Assembly: GCA_902825775.1 (NCBI GenBank)
Contig: CADECF010000006.1
Span: 93,759-157,758 of the forward strand
DNA length: 64,000 nucleotides
Direction: 5' to 3'
Source: an uncultured Lysobacteraceae bacterium
GTDB taxonomy: Bacteria; Pseudomonadota; Gammaproteobacteria; Xanthomonadales; Xanthomonadaceae
Made by a program: the position numbers and the translations under genes. Positions within the stretch are counted from its first letter, which is position 1, and each line of letters begins with the position of its first letter. The notes beneath the pieces are model-generated. The model was given only the letters and a program-made list of their open reading frames with translations, did not search any database and was not told the DNA's origin. Of this stretch, positions 44,935 through 53,770 are shown piece after piece.

Positions 44935-46041
44935 TCACTGCTTCTCGTTGAGCAGCGCTTCAGCATCCACATGCTTGCCGAACGCATCCGGCCACTGCAC
45001 CCACCAACGCTTGATGCGCGGATACGGCAGGCTATGCCACCACGGATTCAAGGCATCGGCACCGCGAGTGCGGAACGCTTCGCGGGTGACCTGCGCGTCG
45101 GCTGGCATGATCTGCGCGGTGCGATCGAATACGGGGCCCTCGCCCAGTTGCGGGTATTGCCTGAGCAGGGACACCAGGCTGATCGCATCCTGCGGCCGCG
45201 ACGCCGCCACCAGCCGGCGCACCGCATCGCCGCGCGCGTCCGCAGCGCGGCCTTGCGCATCGATCTCGCGCAACGCGGCGACGAAATCCGCGCTGGCGCC
45301 GAGATCGTAAGGCGTGCCCGGCCGGCCCGATCCGCGCAGTTCGACGCGCGCATGCTGCGGCACCAGAATTTCCCATTGCCAGTTGTCGATCTGCACCCAA
45401 CCGCTGTTCACGGTCAGCTGGCCATTGCCGTCGGCATCGACCCTCAACAGGAATTCGCAACCCAGGTCGATGACGTCGGCGACCGGCGTGGAGACGCCCA
45501 GCGCGCCCGGCGGCGCCCACACGCGCGCCCACAGGCTGCCTTGCTGCAGGCGCAAGCGATGACGGCCGCTGCGCGTTTCGATCAGGCTCAAGCGGGAATT
45601 TTCGCCGATCGCCACCTGCCCGATCCGCGCCGCACGCAAGTTCGCCGAACCGCCGTCGCCGGTTTCCAACACGCTGCCGGGCGCGAGCGTTTCCGCACCG
45701 GCGGCGGCGCGGCCGTCGATGCGCGTTTCGCCGCTCAGCGCAGACAACTGCCAAGGCTGTCCGTCCGGCCACAGCAAGCGGTGCCGGTACCAGCCGGCGA
45801 TGCCGATCGCGCACATCGCCAGCACCGCGGCGCTGGCGAGCGCGATGCGCCAACCCGAGCGGCGGCGCACGTGCGTCGTGCGTTCGCGCGAGGGCAGCGT
45901 CGAAGAGATCCGCACACTGCGATCGGCGCGCAGGGCATACGGCGCCAGCACGCTTTCCAGACGCGCGATCTCGGGATCCGCAGGACCGCTGCGGTCCCAC
46001 AGATAATCGTCGTCGCGGAACGGGTCGTGCGGGATATTCAT
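44935..46041 (-). CDS. FecR-domain transmembrane regulator
   Basis: A 368-aa protein with an N-terminal cytoplasmic segment, one membrane helix (about 67-85, IALASAAVLAMCAIGIAGW) and a periplasmic FecR domain (ALSGETRIDGRAAAGAETLA, GSVLETGDGGSANLR, DLGCEFLLRVDADG). FecR proteins regulate ECF sigma factors in response to envelope signals. The N-terminus does not show a standard zinc-finger anti-sigma motif. It overlaps the ECF sigma gene by 4 nt, so they are coupled. Confidence 0.85.
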   Translation of the reverse strand: MNIPHDPFRDDDYLWDRSGPADPEIARLESVLAPYALRADRSVRISSTLPSRERTTHVRRRSGWRIALASAAVLAMCAIGIAGWYRHRLLWPDGQPWQLSALSGETRIDGRAAAGAETLAPGSVLETGDGGSANLRAARIGQVAIGENSRLSLIETRSGRHRLRLQQGSLWARVWAPPGALGVSTPVADVIDLGCEFLLRVDADGNGQLTVNSGWVQIDNWQWEILVPQHARVELRGSGRPGTPYDLGASADFVAALREIDAQGRAADARGDAVRRLVAASRPQDAISLVSLLRQYPQLGEGPVFDRTAQIMPADAQVTREAFRTRGADALNPWWHSLPYPRIKRWWVQWPDAFGKHVDAEALLNEKQ

Positions 46042-46580
46042 GCGGTGGTTCCTCGCGCGCCGGCGGACGATCCCAAGCTCGCGCGCAGCATCGCCATGCC
46101 GCGATGCAGGTTGACGCGCACGCTGCCCGGCGTCATTCCGGTGCGTTCTGCGATTTCGGGGCCGGTCAGTCCTTCGACCAGGCGCAACATCAGGGTTTCG
46201 CGGTAGGCCTCCGGCAATGCGGCGATGGCGCGCAACGAACGTTCGGCTTCGACATGTTCATCGGGCCGGTCGGGCGCCGCGGTGCGGTCGAGTTCGACGC
46301 CGGTCAACGCCGCCGGACGGCGTTTGGCGTCCAACGCGGCGCGGCGCGCGATGCTGGCGATCCAGCCCGGGAACGCGGCGGCATCGCGCAGTTCGCCGAG
46401 CCGGCGGATGGCGGTTTCGAAGACGTCCTGGGTCAGGTCGTCGGCGTCCGCGCGCTGCACATAGCCCAGCAGGATGCCGTGCACCACCGGCGCGAATCGC
46501 CGATACAGCGCGTCCATCGCCCCACCGTCGCCGGTGCGCGCCGCTTCGACCCATACCGGGATGGCTGCCGCGTCGCTCAA
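46038..46580 (-). CDS. ECF sigma factor
   Basis: A 180-aa ECF sigma factor. Region 2 is DALYRRFAPVVHGILLGYVQ followed by ADDLTQDVFETAIRRL; region 4 is LPEAYRETLMLRLVEGLTGP with the HTH IAERTGMTPGSVRVNLHRGM. It directs RNA polymerase to a small regulon, probably including its own operon, and its activity is presumably held by the FecR-type partner. No TonB receptor is nearby, unlike iron-uptake FecI systems. Confidence 0.92.
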   Translation of the reverse strand: MSDAAAIPVWVEAARTGDGGAMDALYRRFAPVVHGILLGYVQRADADDLTQDVFETAIRRLGELRDAAAFPGWIASIARRAALDAKRRPAALTGVELDRTAAPDRPDEHVEAERSLRAIAALPEAYRETLMLRLVEGLTGPEIAERTGMTPGSVRVNLHRGMAMLRASLGSSAGARGTTA

Positions 46581-46913
46581 TTCGCCCTGCCTTGTCGTCA
46601 GGGATGAGACGTTACCCGAAGGCCGGGTGTTAACCGGGCCGCCTGTCGGCGCTTCTGCCGCCCGCTAACGTCATCCTGCCGCCGGGATTCATGCTGCTCT
46701 TGCTTCAAGCCGTCATGCCGGCATCCAGTGACTTCGCTCTGCTCTTTGTAGAGCGGGGCTTGCCCCGCTGTTCTTGCTTTCATGCCGTCATCCCAGCGCA
46801 AGCTGGGACCCATTTTGTTCTTGCCCTGAGGCAAGAACAGCGGAGCAAGCCTGCTCTACAAAGAGCGGCGCTGGATCCCGGCTTTCGCCGCGATGACGGC
46901 CTGAAAAAAACGC
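46581..46913. other. 333-bp gap with C- and F-type repeats, no gene
   Basis: The left ~110 nt is the upstream region of the ECF sigma gene. The rest holds a GTAGAGCGGGGCTTGCCCCG palindrome (46748), a family C unit (CCCAGCGCAAGCTGGGACCC near 46792) and a related pair around 46860-46895. Open frames here only translate repeat sequence. Confidence 0.7.
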
Positions 46914-47333
46914 CTACCAGCTGCCGGTATTAGGCATCGAAGCCCAAGGTTCCTTCGGCGGCAAGTTGCCTTCCTGCAGCAATTCGACCGAGATCAGGTC
47001 CGGCGAACGGACGAACGCCATATGCCCGTCGCGCGGCGGGCGATTGATCGTATAGCCCATCGATTGCAGCCGTTCGCACGTGGCGTAGATATCGTCGACG
47101 CGGAACGCCAGATGGCCGAAATTGCGCGCACTGCCGTAATCCTCTTCCGAACCCCAGTTGTAAGTGAGCTCGATCTCGGCTTGCGGCGTTTCCGGCGCGG
47201 ACAAGAACACCAGCGTGTACTTGCCCTGCTCGTTGTCCATGCGCCGGTTCTCCTTCAGGCCCAGGCCCTCGCAGAAAAACTTGAACGATGCGTCCAGATC
47301 GCGGACGCGGATCATGGTGTGCAGATATTTCAT
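46914..47333 (-). CDS. gloA: Lactoylglutathione lyase (glyoxalase I)
   Basis: A 139-aa VOC enzyme turning the methylglyoxal-glutathione hemithioacetal into S-lactoylglutathione. Metal ligands correspond to His5 (LHTMIRV), Glu55 (ELTYNWG), His74 (GHLAFRVDD) and Glu117 (SVELLQ), spaced as in the nickel-type E. coli enzyme. The monocistronic gene is followed on its 3' side by repeats only. Confidence 0.93.
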   Translation of the reverse strand: MKYLHTMIRVRDLDASFKFFCEGLGLKENRRMDNEQGKYTLVFLSAPETPQAEIELTYNWGSEEDYGSARNFGHLAFRVDDIYATCERLQSMGYTINRPPRDGHMAFVRSPDLISVELLQEGNLPPKEPWASMPNTGSW

Positions 47334-47458
47334 CTTGCGTCTCCTTTCATGCCGAGGCCGGCGCTGGGGCCATCCGTCAGATTAAAACGCACCGCCGGCC
47401 CGCGCGCCGACATATACGCAACAGACCGTCACGACGGCGCAAACGCCCCTCGCTTTTC

Positions 47459-47534
47459 GTAGAGTCGAGCTTGCTCGACTGCTTTTGCTTTATCGGCGAT
47501 CCGGTCGAAAGCAGTCGAGCAAGCTCGACTCTAC
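47459..47534. repeat. Palindromic repeat, family F
   Basis: Perfect arms GTAGAGTCGAGCTTGCTCGA and complement around ~25 nt, between the SDR gene and gloA. Each arm is itself palindromic (TCGAGC-TT-GCTCGA), so several alternative folds exist. Confidence 0.8.
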
Positions 47535-47555
47535 AAAAAGCGGCGCGCGGCGGCC

Positions 47556-48374
47556 TCAATCCAGGAACAGATCCGGCAGCAGCGGCTGCGCCGGATCGAT
47601 CGCGTAGCCCGACAGATCGACGACCCCGGCCTCGGCCAGCACTTCGTCGTCGATCAGGAAGCGGCCGCTGAACCCCTCCGCCGGCCGCACCAGCACGGCA
47701 TGCGCCGCGTCGGCCATGATCTCCGGCTTGCGGCCGTTGGCCTGGCTCACGCCGGGGATCATGTTCAAGGCGTCGGTCGCGATCAGCGTGCGCGGCCACA
47801 GCGCGTTCACCGCCACGCCTTGCGGGCCGAATTCGCCGGCCAGTCCGAGCGTGACGAAGCTCATGCCCATCTTGGCCAGGGTGTAGCCGGTGTGCGGCGC
47901 CCACCATTTCGGGTCCAGCGACGGCGGCGGCGCCAAAGTCAGGATGTGCGGATTCGGCGCTTGCAGCAGATGCGGCAGACAGGCCTGCGCGCACAGGAAA
48001 CTGCCGCGCGCGTTGACCTGCTGCATCAGGTCGAAGCGCTTCATCGCCGTGTCGAGCGTGCCGCGCAACCAGATCGCGCTAGCGTTGTTGATCAGGATGT
48101 CGATGCCGCCGAACGCATCGACCGTGGCCGCCACGGCGGCGCGCACTTCGTCTTCTTCGCGAATGTCGCATTTCAAAGCGAGCGCGCGGCCGCCCGACGC
48201 CTCCACGGCCCTGGCCGCTTCATGGATGGTGCCGGGCAACTTGGGATTGGGTACCGCCGATTTGGCGGCGATGGCGATATTGGCGCCGTCGCGGGCCGCA
48301 CGCACGGCGATCGCCAGTCCGATCCCGCGCGATGCGCCGGTGATGAACAGTGTTTTTCCGGACAGTGTGGACAT
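47556..48374 (-). CDS. HSDL2-like short-chain dehydrogenase/reductase
   Basis: A 272-aa SDR. The nucleotide loop TGASRGIG lies at 12-19, NNAS at 96-99, catalytic Ser152, Tyr164 and Lys168 (GYTLAKMG). The WPRTLIATDALNMI segment after the catalytic helix is typical of the HSDL2-like group. The substrate is unknown, probably a hydroxyl lipid or steroid-like compound; it uses NAD(P). The palindrome lying behind its start separates it from the DedA-type gene. Confidence 0.88.
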   Translation of the reverse strand: MSTLSGKTLFITGASRGIGLAIAVRAARDGANIAIAAKSAVPNPKLPGTIHEAARAVEASGGRALALKCDIREEDEVRAAVAATVDAFGGIDILINNASAIWLRGTLDTAMKRFDLMQQVNARGSFLCAQACLPHLLQAPNPHILTLAPPPSLDPKWWAPHTGYTLAKMGMSFVTLGLAGEFGPQGVAVNALWPRTLIATDALNMIPGVSQANGRKPEIMADAAHAVLVRPAEGFSGRFLIDDEVLAEAGVVDLSGYAIDPAQPLLPDLFLD

Positions 48375-48424
48375 GGGCGCGGTCGATTAGGGATGGCCGA
48401 TTCTAACCTTGCCAAACTACGGCC

Positions 48425-48622
48425 GTAGCCCGAGTGGAGCGCAGCGATACCCGGGAAATATGTCGCGGCTCGGTCCCGGGTATCGCTTCGCTCCACCCGG
48501 CCTACGTCGCTTTTGCTTTCTCCCCCTTTGAAAAAGGGGGATACAGGGGGATTTGCTCTGGCCTTTGCTCCTAGAGCAACAGCAAAAGCAAATCCTTCTC
48601 GCTCCCCTTTTTCAAAGGGGGA
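48425..48622. repeat. Palindromic repeats, families B (copy 5) and D
   Basis: A family B palindrome (48425-48505) is followed by two facing family D units (CCCCCTTTGAAAAAGGGGGA near 48523, CCCCTTTTTCAAAGGGGGAG near 48603). They occupy the divergent space between the SDR and DedA-type genes. Confidence 0.78.
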
Positions 48623-48658
48623 GGAAAAGCCGTGCACGCGGTTGCCTATAATCCTGCA

Positions 48659-50650
48659 ATGCCTACCGCCTGGTTAGACAGCCTGGTCGCCTGGATCAGC
48701 GCACATCCCCTCGCCGCCGGTCTTTTGATCGCCCTCATCGCATTTTGCGATGCCTTGGCTGTGGTCGGCATCGTGGTGCCTGCGCTGCCGTTGTTGTTCG
48801 CCGTAGGCGCTCTGATCGGCCTGGGCCATATCGATGGCCCCTACGCTCTGACTTGCGCCGCGCTGGGCGCCTTCCTCGGCGACGGCCTGAGCTTCTGGAT
48901 CGGGCATCGCTGGGGCTCGCACCTCAGCGAGCAATGGCTGTTCCGCCGCTATCCGCAATTCATGGAGCGAGGCGAGCGGCTGTTCCGCCGCCATGGCAGC
49001 AAGGGCATCGTGATCGCGCGCTTCGTCGGCGCGGTGCGGCCATTCGTGCCGGCGATCGCCGGCATGCTGCGGATGCCGTTGAAGCGCTATGCGCCCGCCA
49101 GTCTGTTCGCCTGCGTCGCATGGGCGGCGGCGTTCCTGGCGCCGGGCTGGATATTCGGCGCTTCCTACGATGCGGTGGCGGCCGTCGCGGACAAGTTGAG
49201 CCTGGTGCTGCTGGCCTTGCTCGCCGCGCTCGCCCTGGTATGGGCGGTGGTGCTGTACACCTATCGCTGGTTCGCCGCGCACGCCAACAATCTGCTCGCG
49301 CGCGCGCTCAAATGGACGCGCGAGCATCCGCATCTGGGCAAGTACGCGGCCGCGCTGATCGATCCCAACCGGCCCGAATCGCCTTCGCTGGTGTTGCTGG
49401 CGGCCTGCCTGCTCGGCATCGGCTGGGCCTGGTTCGCATGGCTGGCGGCGGTGCTGGCGCGCGGCGGGCCGCTGGCGATCGATCGCACCATCTTCGAAGC
49501 GATGTCGAAGTTGCGCAATCCATTGGCCGATCGGCTGATGGCGGCGCTGGCTTCGCTCGGCGACGCGCAGGTGCTCGCGCCGGCCGCCGCGGTCGCGTTG
49601 GCGTGGCTGTTGTGGCGCCGGCGTTGGATGGCTGCGGCGCACTGGCTCGGCGCATTGGTGTTCGGCCTCGCGCTGACCGCGCTGCTCGGGGCGGCGATCG
49701 ATATGCCGCGGCCGCCGACCGCGCCCAGCGGTTTCGGTTTCCCGTCGATCGCGGTGACGATGAGCACGATCACTTTCGGCTTCTTCGCCGTGCTGATCGC
49801 GCGCGAGCTGCCGGGGCGCAGCCGCGTATGGCCGTATCTGCTGGCCGGCGCTGCCGTAACGCTGCTCGGTTTCGCACGGCTATATCTGGGCGCGCACTGG
49901 CTCAGCGATATCGCAGGCGGCGTACTGTTCGGCGTGGTCTGGCTGCTCGCGTTGGGTATCGCCTATCGCCGCCACGTTGCGCGATCGTTCCTGATGCGCC
50001 CGCTCGCCGCGTTGTTCTACGGCACGTTCACCGTGGCCGTGCTCTGGCATGCACCGCGCCAGACGGAACGATTGCTGGCGCAGTTCGCGCCCACGCCGCC
50101 CGCTCGCATGTTGCAAAGCGAAGCCTGGTGGCAGCGCGATTGGGCCACGTTGCCGACCCGCCGCAACGAGCGTTCTTCCGACTTGGCCTGGTCGCTGGAT
50201 CTGCAAGTGGCCGGTCCGCTGCCGCCTTTGCGCGCGAAATTGGAAGCGGCGGGCTGGCGCGTGCAGCCGCAGGCGGATTGGATCGCCACGCTCGGTTTGT
50301 TGGACGACGACACGCCGCCGCAGCGCCAACCCGTACTGCCGGCCACGCTCGACGGCCGCGCGGAAGCCTTGCTGATGTTGCATCCGGGCGCCGACGACAA
50401 GCAGCAGTTCGCGCTGCGCGTTTGGCCCGCGCCGGCCCGCTTGGACGATGGCAAGCCCTTGTGGATCGCCACCGCGCAGACGCTGCGTTACCAGCGGCCG
50501 TTCGACCTGGTGGGTTTCTGGCAACCGCAGCAGGATGCGCGTGCGGCGCATGCCGCGCTGCGCGATGCGCTGCGCGGCAGCGATGTGCGCGAAGAAGTGA
50601 ATCCGCATTTCCCTGCCACCGTGCTGCGGCTGCGCACCGAGGATCGATGA
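48659..50650 (+). CDS. DedA - PAP2 - LssY-C fusion membrane protein
   Basis: A 663-aa inner membrane protein in three parts. Residues 1-~205 are DedA/SNARE-associated, with the IARFVGAVRPFVPAIAGM motif. Residues ~240-440 are a PAP2 phosphatase domain. Residues ~460-663 are an LssY C-terminal soluble domain. DedA proteins move lipids across the membrane and PAP2 enzymes remove phosphate from lipid phosphates, so the fusion may recycle a lipid carrier. The PAP2 part keeps RP (351-352) and FARLYLGAHWLSD (Arg407, His413, Asp417). Its central loop reads FPSIA (361-365) where FPSxH is expected, so an acid/base His is missing. The start is the second ATG (48659). Confidence 0.88.
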   Translation: MPTAWLDSLVAWISAHPLAAGLLIALIAFCDALAVVGIVVPALPLLFAVGALIGLGHIDGPYALTCAALGAFLGDGLSFWIGHRWGSHLSEQWLFRRYPQFMERGERLFRRHGSKGIVIARFVGAVRPFVPAIAGMLRMPLKRYAPASLFACVAWAAAFLAPGWIFGASYDAVAAVADKLSLVLLALLAALALVWAVVLYTYRWFAAHANNLLARALKWTREHPHLGKYAAALIDPNRPESPSLVLLAACLLGIGWAWFAWLAAVLARGGPLAIDRTIFEAMSKLRNPLADRLMAALASLGDAQVLAPAAAVALAWLLWRRRWMAAAHWLGALVFGLALTALLGAAIDMPRPPTAPSGFGFPSIAVTMSTITFGFFAVLIARELPGRSRVWPYLLAGAAVTLLGFARLYLGAHWLSDIAGGVLFGVVWLLALGIAYRRHVARSFLMRPLAALFYGTFTVAVLWHAPRQTERLLAQFAPTPPARMLQSEAWWQRDWATLPTRRNERSSDLAWSLDLQVAGPLPPLRAKLEAAGWRVQPQADWIATLGLLDDDTPPQRQPVLPATLDGRAEALLMLHPGADDKQQFALRVWPAPARLDDGKPLWIATAQTLRYQRPFDLVGFWQPQQDARAAHAALRDALRGSDVREEVNPHFPATVLRLRTEDR

Positions 50651-50662
50651 ACACGCCTGCTT

Positions 50663-50780
50663 TGTAGAGCGGGGCTCGCTCCGCTGCTCTTGCCCCGGCT
50701 TTTGTAGGAGCGGCTTCAGCCGCGAGCTCTTGATGAAGATCCGAGCGATCTTGAAAAGCTCGCGGCTGAAACCGCTCCCA
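50663..50780. repeat. Palindromic repeats, families F (half) and A (copy 9)
   Basis: A GTAGAGCGGGGCTCGCTCCG unit is followed by a family A palindrome (50704-50780) with one variant base in each arm (GTAGGAGC and GAAACCGC). It lies between the convergent DedA-type and LON-type genes. Confidence 0.78.
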
Positions 50781-50792
50781 CGAAGAGCAGGC

Positions 50793-51371
50793 TTACTGCA
50801 TCATTTCGAGCAACCGATCCAAGCGCCGGTGCGGATCGTCCTGTTGAAGCAGCGCTTGCCGGCGCGCATCGTCCAACGGCAGCAGTTCCGCGAGCCGCCA
50901 GCCGACCCAGGCGGCTTCGTCGAAGCGCGCCATCGGCGCCTTGGCGTATTCGCCGCCGATCTGGTCCAGCAGATTGCGCAGCACGGTGGCGAGCAGGCCG
51001 TGCTGCGGCTGGATCTCGTCGTCCGGATCGCGCGCCAGCCATTCGACATCGCCCATGATCAAACCGTTGTCGCGGACCCGCGTCTGCAGCACGTGGAAGC
51101 GGCGCACGCCGCGCACCTGCAGGGTCAGCAGGCCGTCGTCGGTGCTGCCGAAATCCTCGATGCGCGCTTCGGTGCCGAAGGCCGCCGTCGTAGCCGGCAT
51201 GCCGACTTCATGGCCGTCCAGGATCAGGCAGATGCCGAAACCGGCGCTCTTGCGGCTGCAGTCGCGCACCATGTCGAGATAACGCGGTTCGAAGATCCGC
51301 AAACCCAGCGGTGCGCCGGGCAGCAGCACGGTGTGCAGGGGGAACAACGGCAGCGATTCGGTATTCGCCAT
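50793..51371 (-). CDS. LON peptidase substrate-binding domain protein
   Basis: A 192-aa protein consisting of the N-terminal (substrate-binding) domain of Lon only: LPLFPLHTVLLPGAPLGLRI, FEPRYLDMVRDC and the later VRGVRRFHVLQTRVRDNGLI. No ATPase or protease domain is attached. The function is unknown. The gene is monocistronic between repeats. Confidence 0.92.
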   Translation of the reverse strand: MANTESLPLFPLHTVLLPGAPLGLRIFEPRYLDMVRDCSRKSAGFGICLILDGHEVGMPATTAAFGTEARIEDFGSTDDGLLTLQVRGVRRFHVLQTRVRDNGLIMGDVEWLARDPDDEIQPQHGLLATVLRNLLDQIGGEYAKAPMARFDEAAWVGWRLAELLPLDDARRQALLQQDDPHRRLDRLLEMMQ

Positions 51372-51385
51372 TGCGGCCAGTTTAA

Positions 51386-51480
51386 CTCCCTCCTTTGTAA
51401 AAGGAGGGTTGGTGAGGATTTGCTCTTGATTTCAGTGTCGCGCCGAAAGCAAATCCCTTAATCCCCCTTTTTCAAAGGGG
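51386..51480. repeat. Palindromic repeat, family D copy 3, overlapping the mpl 3' end
   Basis: Facing units CTCCCTCCTTTGTAAAAGGA and CCCCCTTTTTCAAAGGGG. The right-hand unit is translated as the last codons of mpl (SPLKKGD, stop at 51458-51460 within the repeat). Confidence 0.75.
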
Positions 51481-52834
51481 AAAACAGCGCTTCGAGAAAC
51501 CTGCGCGGCGCGCCGTCGAAGCCGCCGTTTGACATGAATACGACATGGTCGCCACGCACGGCCAGCTGCCGCAGCGTTGCGATCAGCGCATCGACGTCGG
51601 CCGCGGTGCGGGCGTCGCCGCGCATCGCCGCGACCACTTTGGCGGCGTCCCACGCCAGTTCAGGCCGATGCAGGAACACCACCGCATCGGCTTCGTCCAG
51701 CGAAGGCGCCAACGCATCGGCATGCGCGCCCAGCCGCATCGAATTGCTGCGCGGCTCCATCGCCACCACGATGCGCGCAGCGCCCACTTTGGCGCGCAGT
51801 CCGGCGAGCGTGGTCGCGATCGCGGTCGGGTGATGCGCGAAATCGTCGTAGACGGTGATGCCGTCGGCTTCGCCCAACACTTCCAACCGGCGCTTCACGC
51901 TGCGGAATGCGGCCAATGCCGGGATCGCGCTCGCGACATCCACGCCGGCCGCATGGCAGGCCGCCAGCGCCGCAAGCCCGTTAAGCACGTTGTGGCGCCC
52001 AAGCAAAGGCCAACGCACCGTGCCGATTTCAACGCCGCGATGCAGTACCGCGTACTCGCTGCCGTCCTCGTTGATCAGGCGCGCGCTCCAATCGAAACCG
52101 GCGCCCAATCCAAACGTTTCCACCGGCGTCCAGCACCCCATCGCCAGCACTTCGGCGATGCGTTCGTCCTCGCCGTTGACGATCAGCCGCCCGCGCGCCG
52201 GCACCGTACGCACAAGGTGATGGAATTGGCGCTGGATCGCGGCCACGTCGGGAAAAATATCGGCGTGGTCGAACTCCAGATTGTTGAGGATCGCCACCGT
52301 CGGCCGGTAATGCACGAACTTGCTGCGCTTGTCGAAGAACGCGGTGTCGTACTCGTCGGCTTCGACCACGAACTCCTTGCCCGCGCCGATGCGTGCGGAT
52401 ACGCCGAAATCCTCGGCCACGCCGCCGATCAGGAAACCCGGTTCGCGCCCCGCGGCCTGCAGCAGATACGCCAGGATCGTCGTCGTCGTGGTCTTGCCGT
52501 GCGTGCCGGCGACCGCGATCGTTTCGCGACCGGGCAGCACGCGCTCGCGCAGCCATTCGGCGCCGGAGGTATACCTGAGTCCCTCGTCGAGCACGTATTC
52601 GACGGCGGCGTTGCCGCGCGACAAGGCGTTGCCGATCACGATCTCGTCGCAATCGGGCGAAATGTTTTCAGGCAGGTAGCCTTGCTTCAACGCGATGCCG
52701 AGTTTTTCCAGCTGCGTCGACATCGGCGGATAAATCGCCTGATCGCTGCCTTCGACTTCATGGCCCAGCTCGCGCGCCAAAGCGGCTACGCCGCCCATGA
52801 ACGTACCGGCGATTCCCAAGATATGCAGCTTCAA
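51458..52834 (-). CDS. mpl: UDP-MurNAc:L-alanyl-gamma-D-glutamyl-meso-DAP ligase
   Basis: A 458-aa Mur ligase family enzyme that recycles the murein tripeptide onto UDP-MurNAc. The N-terminal HILGIAGTFMGGVAALAREL differs from MurC in the usual Mpl way; AVAGTHGKTTTTT is the ATP loop, EADEYDTAFFDKRSKF the central motif. The last seven residues come from a palindromic repeat, so the natural C-terminus probably ended slightly earlier in ancestors. Confidence 0.94.
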   Translation of the reverse strand: MKLHILGIAGTFMGGVAALARELGHEVEGSDQAIYPPMSTQLEKLGIALKQGYLPENISPDCDEIVIGNALSRGNAAVEYVLDEGLRYTSGAEWLRERVLPGRETIAVAGTHGKTTTTTILAYLLQAAGREPGFLIGGVAEDFGVSARIGAGKEFVVEADEYDTAFFDKRSKFVHYRPTVAILNNLEFDHADIFPDVAAIQRQFHHLVRTVPARGRLIVNGEDERIAEVLAMGCWTPVETFGLGAGFDWSARLINEDGSEYAVLHRGVEIGTVRWPLLGRHNVLNGLAALAACHAAGVDVASAIPALAAFRSVKRRLEVLGEADGITVYDDFAHHPTAIATTLAGLRAKVGAARIVVAMEPRSNSMRLGAHADALAPSLDEADAVVFLHRPELAWDAAKVVAAMRGDARTAADVDALIATLRQLAVRGDHVVFMSNGGFDGAPRRFLEALFSPLKKGD

Positions 52835-52886
52835 GTTCCTGGATTCCTACTCAATCGCCACGAACCTGCGGCCGCCGCGATATTGC

Positions 52887-53073
52887 CCCCTCTCCCGCTT
52901 GCGGGAGAGGGCTGGGGTGAGGGCGCGCGGACGATAAGGTCGCGTCGCATCCCTCTGGAGTTCGCTGTTTGCATGTGAGGCTGTACGCGCAAGTAGATGC
53001 ATTCGGTCCCGTCGGCGATATCGCGCGCCCTCATCCGCCCTTCGGGCACCTTCTCCCGCAAGCGGGAGAAGGA
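52887..53073. repeat. Palindromic repeats, family E (second pair)
   Basis: CCCTCTCCCGCTTGCGGGAG (52889) and the facing CTTCTCCCGCAAGCGGGAGA (53050) with GGGCGCGCG and CGCGCCC between them. Same layout as at 19.98-20.13 kb. The 244-nt gap between adk and mpl has no gene. Confidence 0.75.
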
Positions 53074-53078
53074 AAGAC

Positions 53079-53657
53079 TCAGCCGACCTCGGTCGCCGGC
53101 GCGATCGCTTCGATGATCCGATTGAACACATCGTCCATCGGCCCCACGCCGTCGACCACGGTCAGCTGCCCGTGCTGGCGGTAGAACTCGATCACCGGCG
53201 CCGTCTGCTGGTCGTACACCTGCAGCCGCTTGCGCACCGATTCGGGATTGTCGTCGTCGCGGCCTTCGGCCTTGGCGCGACCGGCGATGCGGTCGATCAG
53301 CAGTTCGTTGTCCACGTCCAGTTGCAACGCGAAATCCATCGGCTGGCCGATGCGCTGCAGCAGCTTGTCCAGCGCCGCGGCCTGTGCGAGGTTGCGCGGA
53401 TAGCCGTCCAGGATGAAGCCGTTGGACGTGTCCGGACGCGAGAAGCGATCCTCCAACATGCCCAGCAGGATCTCGTCGGACACCAAATCGCCGCGCGCCA
53501 TGATGACCTTGGCTTCCAGGCCCAGGGGCGTGCCCGCGGCCACTTCCGCGCGCAGCAGGTCGCCAGTGGAAATGTGCGGCACCTGCAGGTGCTGTTTCAG
53601 CTTAGCCGCCTGCGTGCCCTTGCCGGAACCGGGCGCGCCGAGGAGTACCAGTCGCAT
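53079..53657 (-). CDS. adk: Adenylate kinase (short form)
   Basis: A 192-aa adenylate kinase interconverting ATP+AMP and 2 ADP. The P-loop LLGAPGSGKGTQAAK is near the N-terminus, then STGDLLRAEV and GFILDGYPRN. The LID is the short version without the zinc Cys cluster, as in other Xanthomonadales. The start at 53657 gives MRLVLLGAPG; an ATG four codons upstream is less likely. Confidence 0.96.
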   Translation of the reverse strand: MRLVLLGAPGSGKGTQAAKLKQHLQVPHISTGDLLRAEVAAGTPLGLEAKVIMARGDLVSDEILLGMLEDRFSRPDTSNGFILDGYPRNLAQAAALDKLLQRIGQPMDFALQLDVDNELLIDRIAGRAKAEGRDDDNPESVRKRLQVYDQQTAPVIEFYRQHGQLTVVDGVGPMDDVFNRIIEAIAPATEVG

Positions 53658-53770
53658 CGCTTGCTCCAAAACGCCGAAAATCGAGTCGCCGCAGGGCGTT
53701 ACACTCCCCTTGCCGCGGCGAAATACCGTGCCAGCTTACCCCAAACCCCCCGAAATCCCGAGCCCGCCCC

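Noticed and set aside
46598-46834. 78-aa open frame in the ECF upstream gap
   Set aside because: It consists of translated family C/F repeats and has no independent support.
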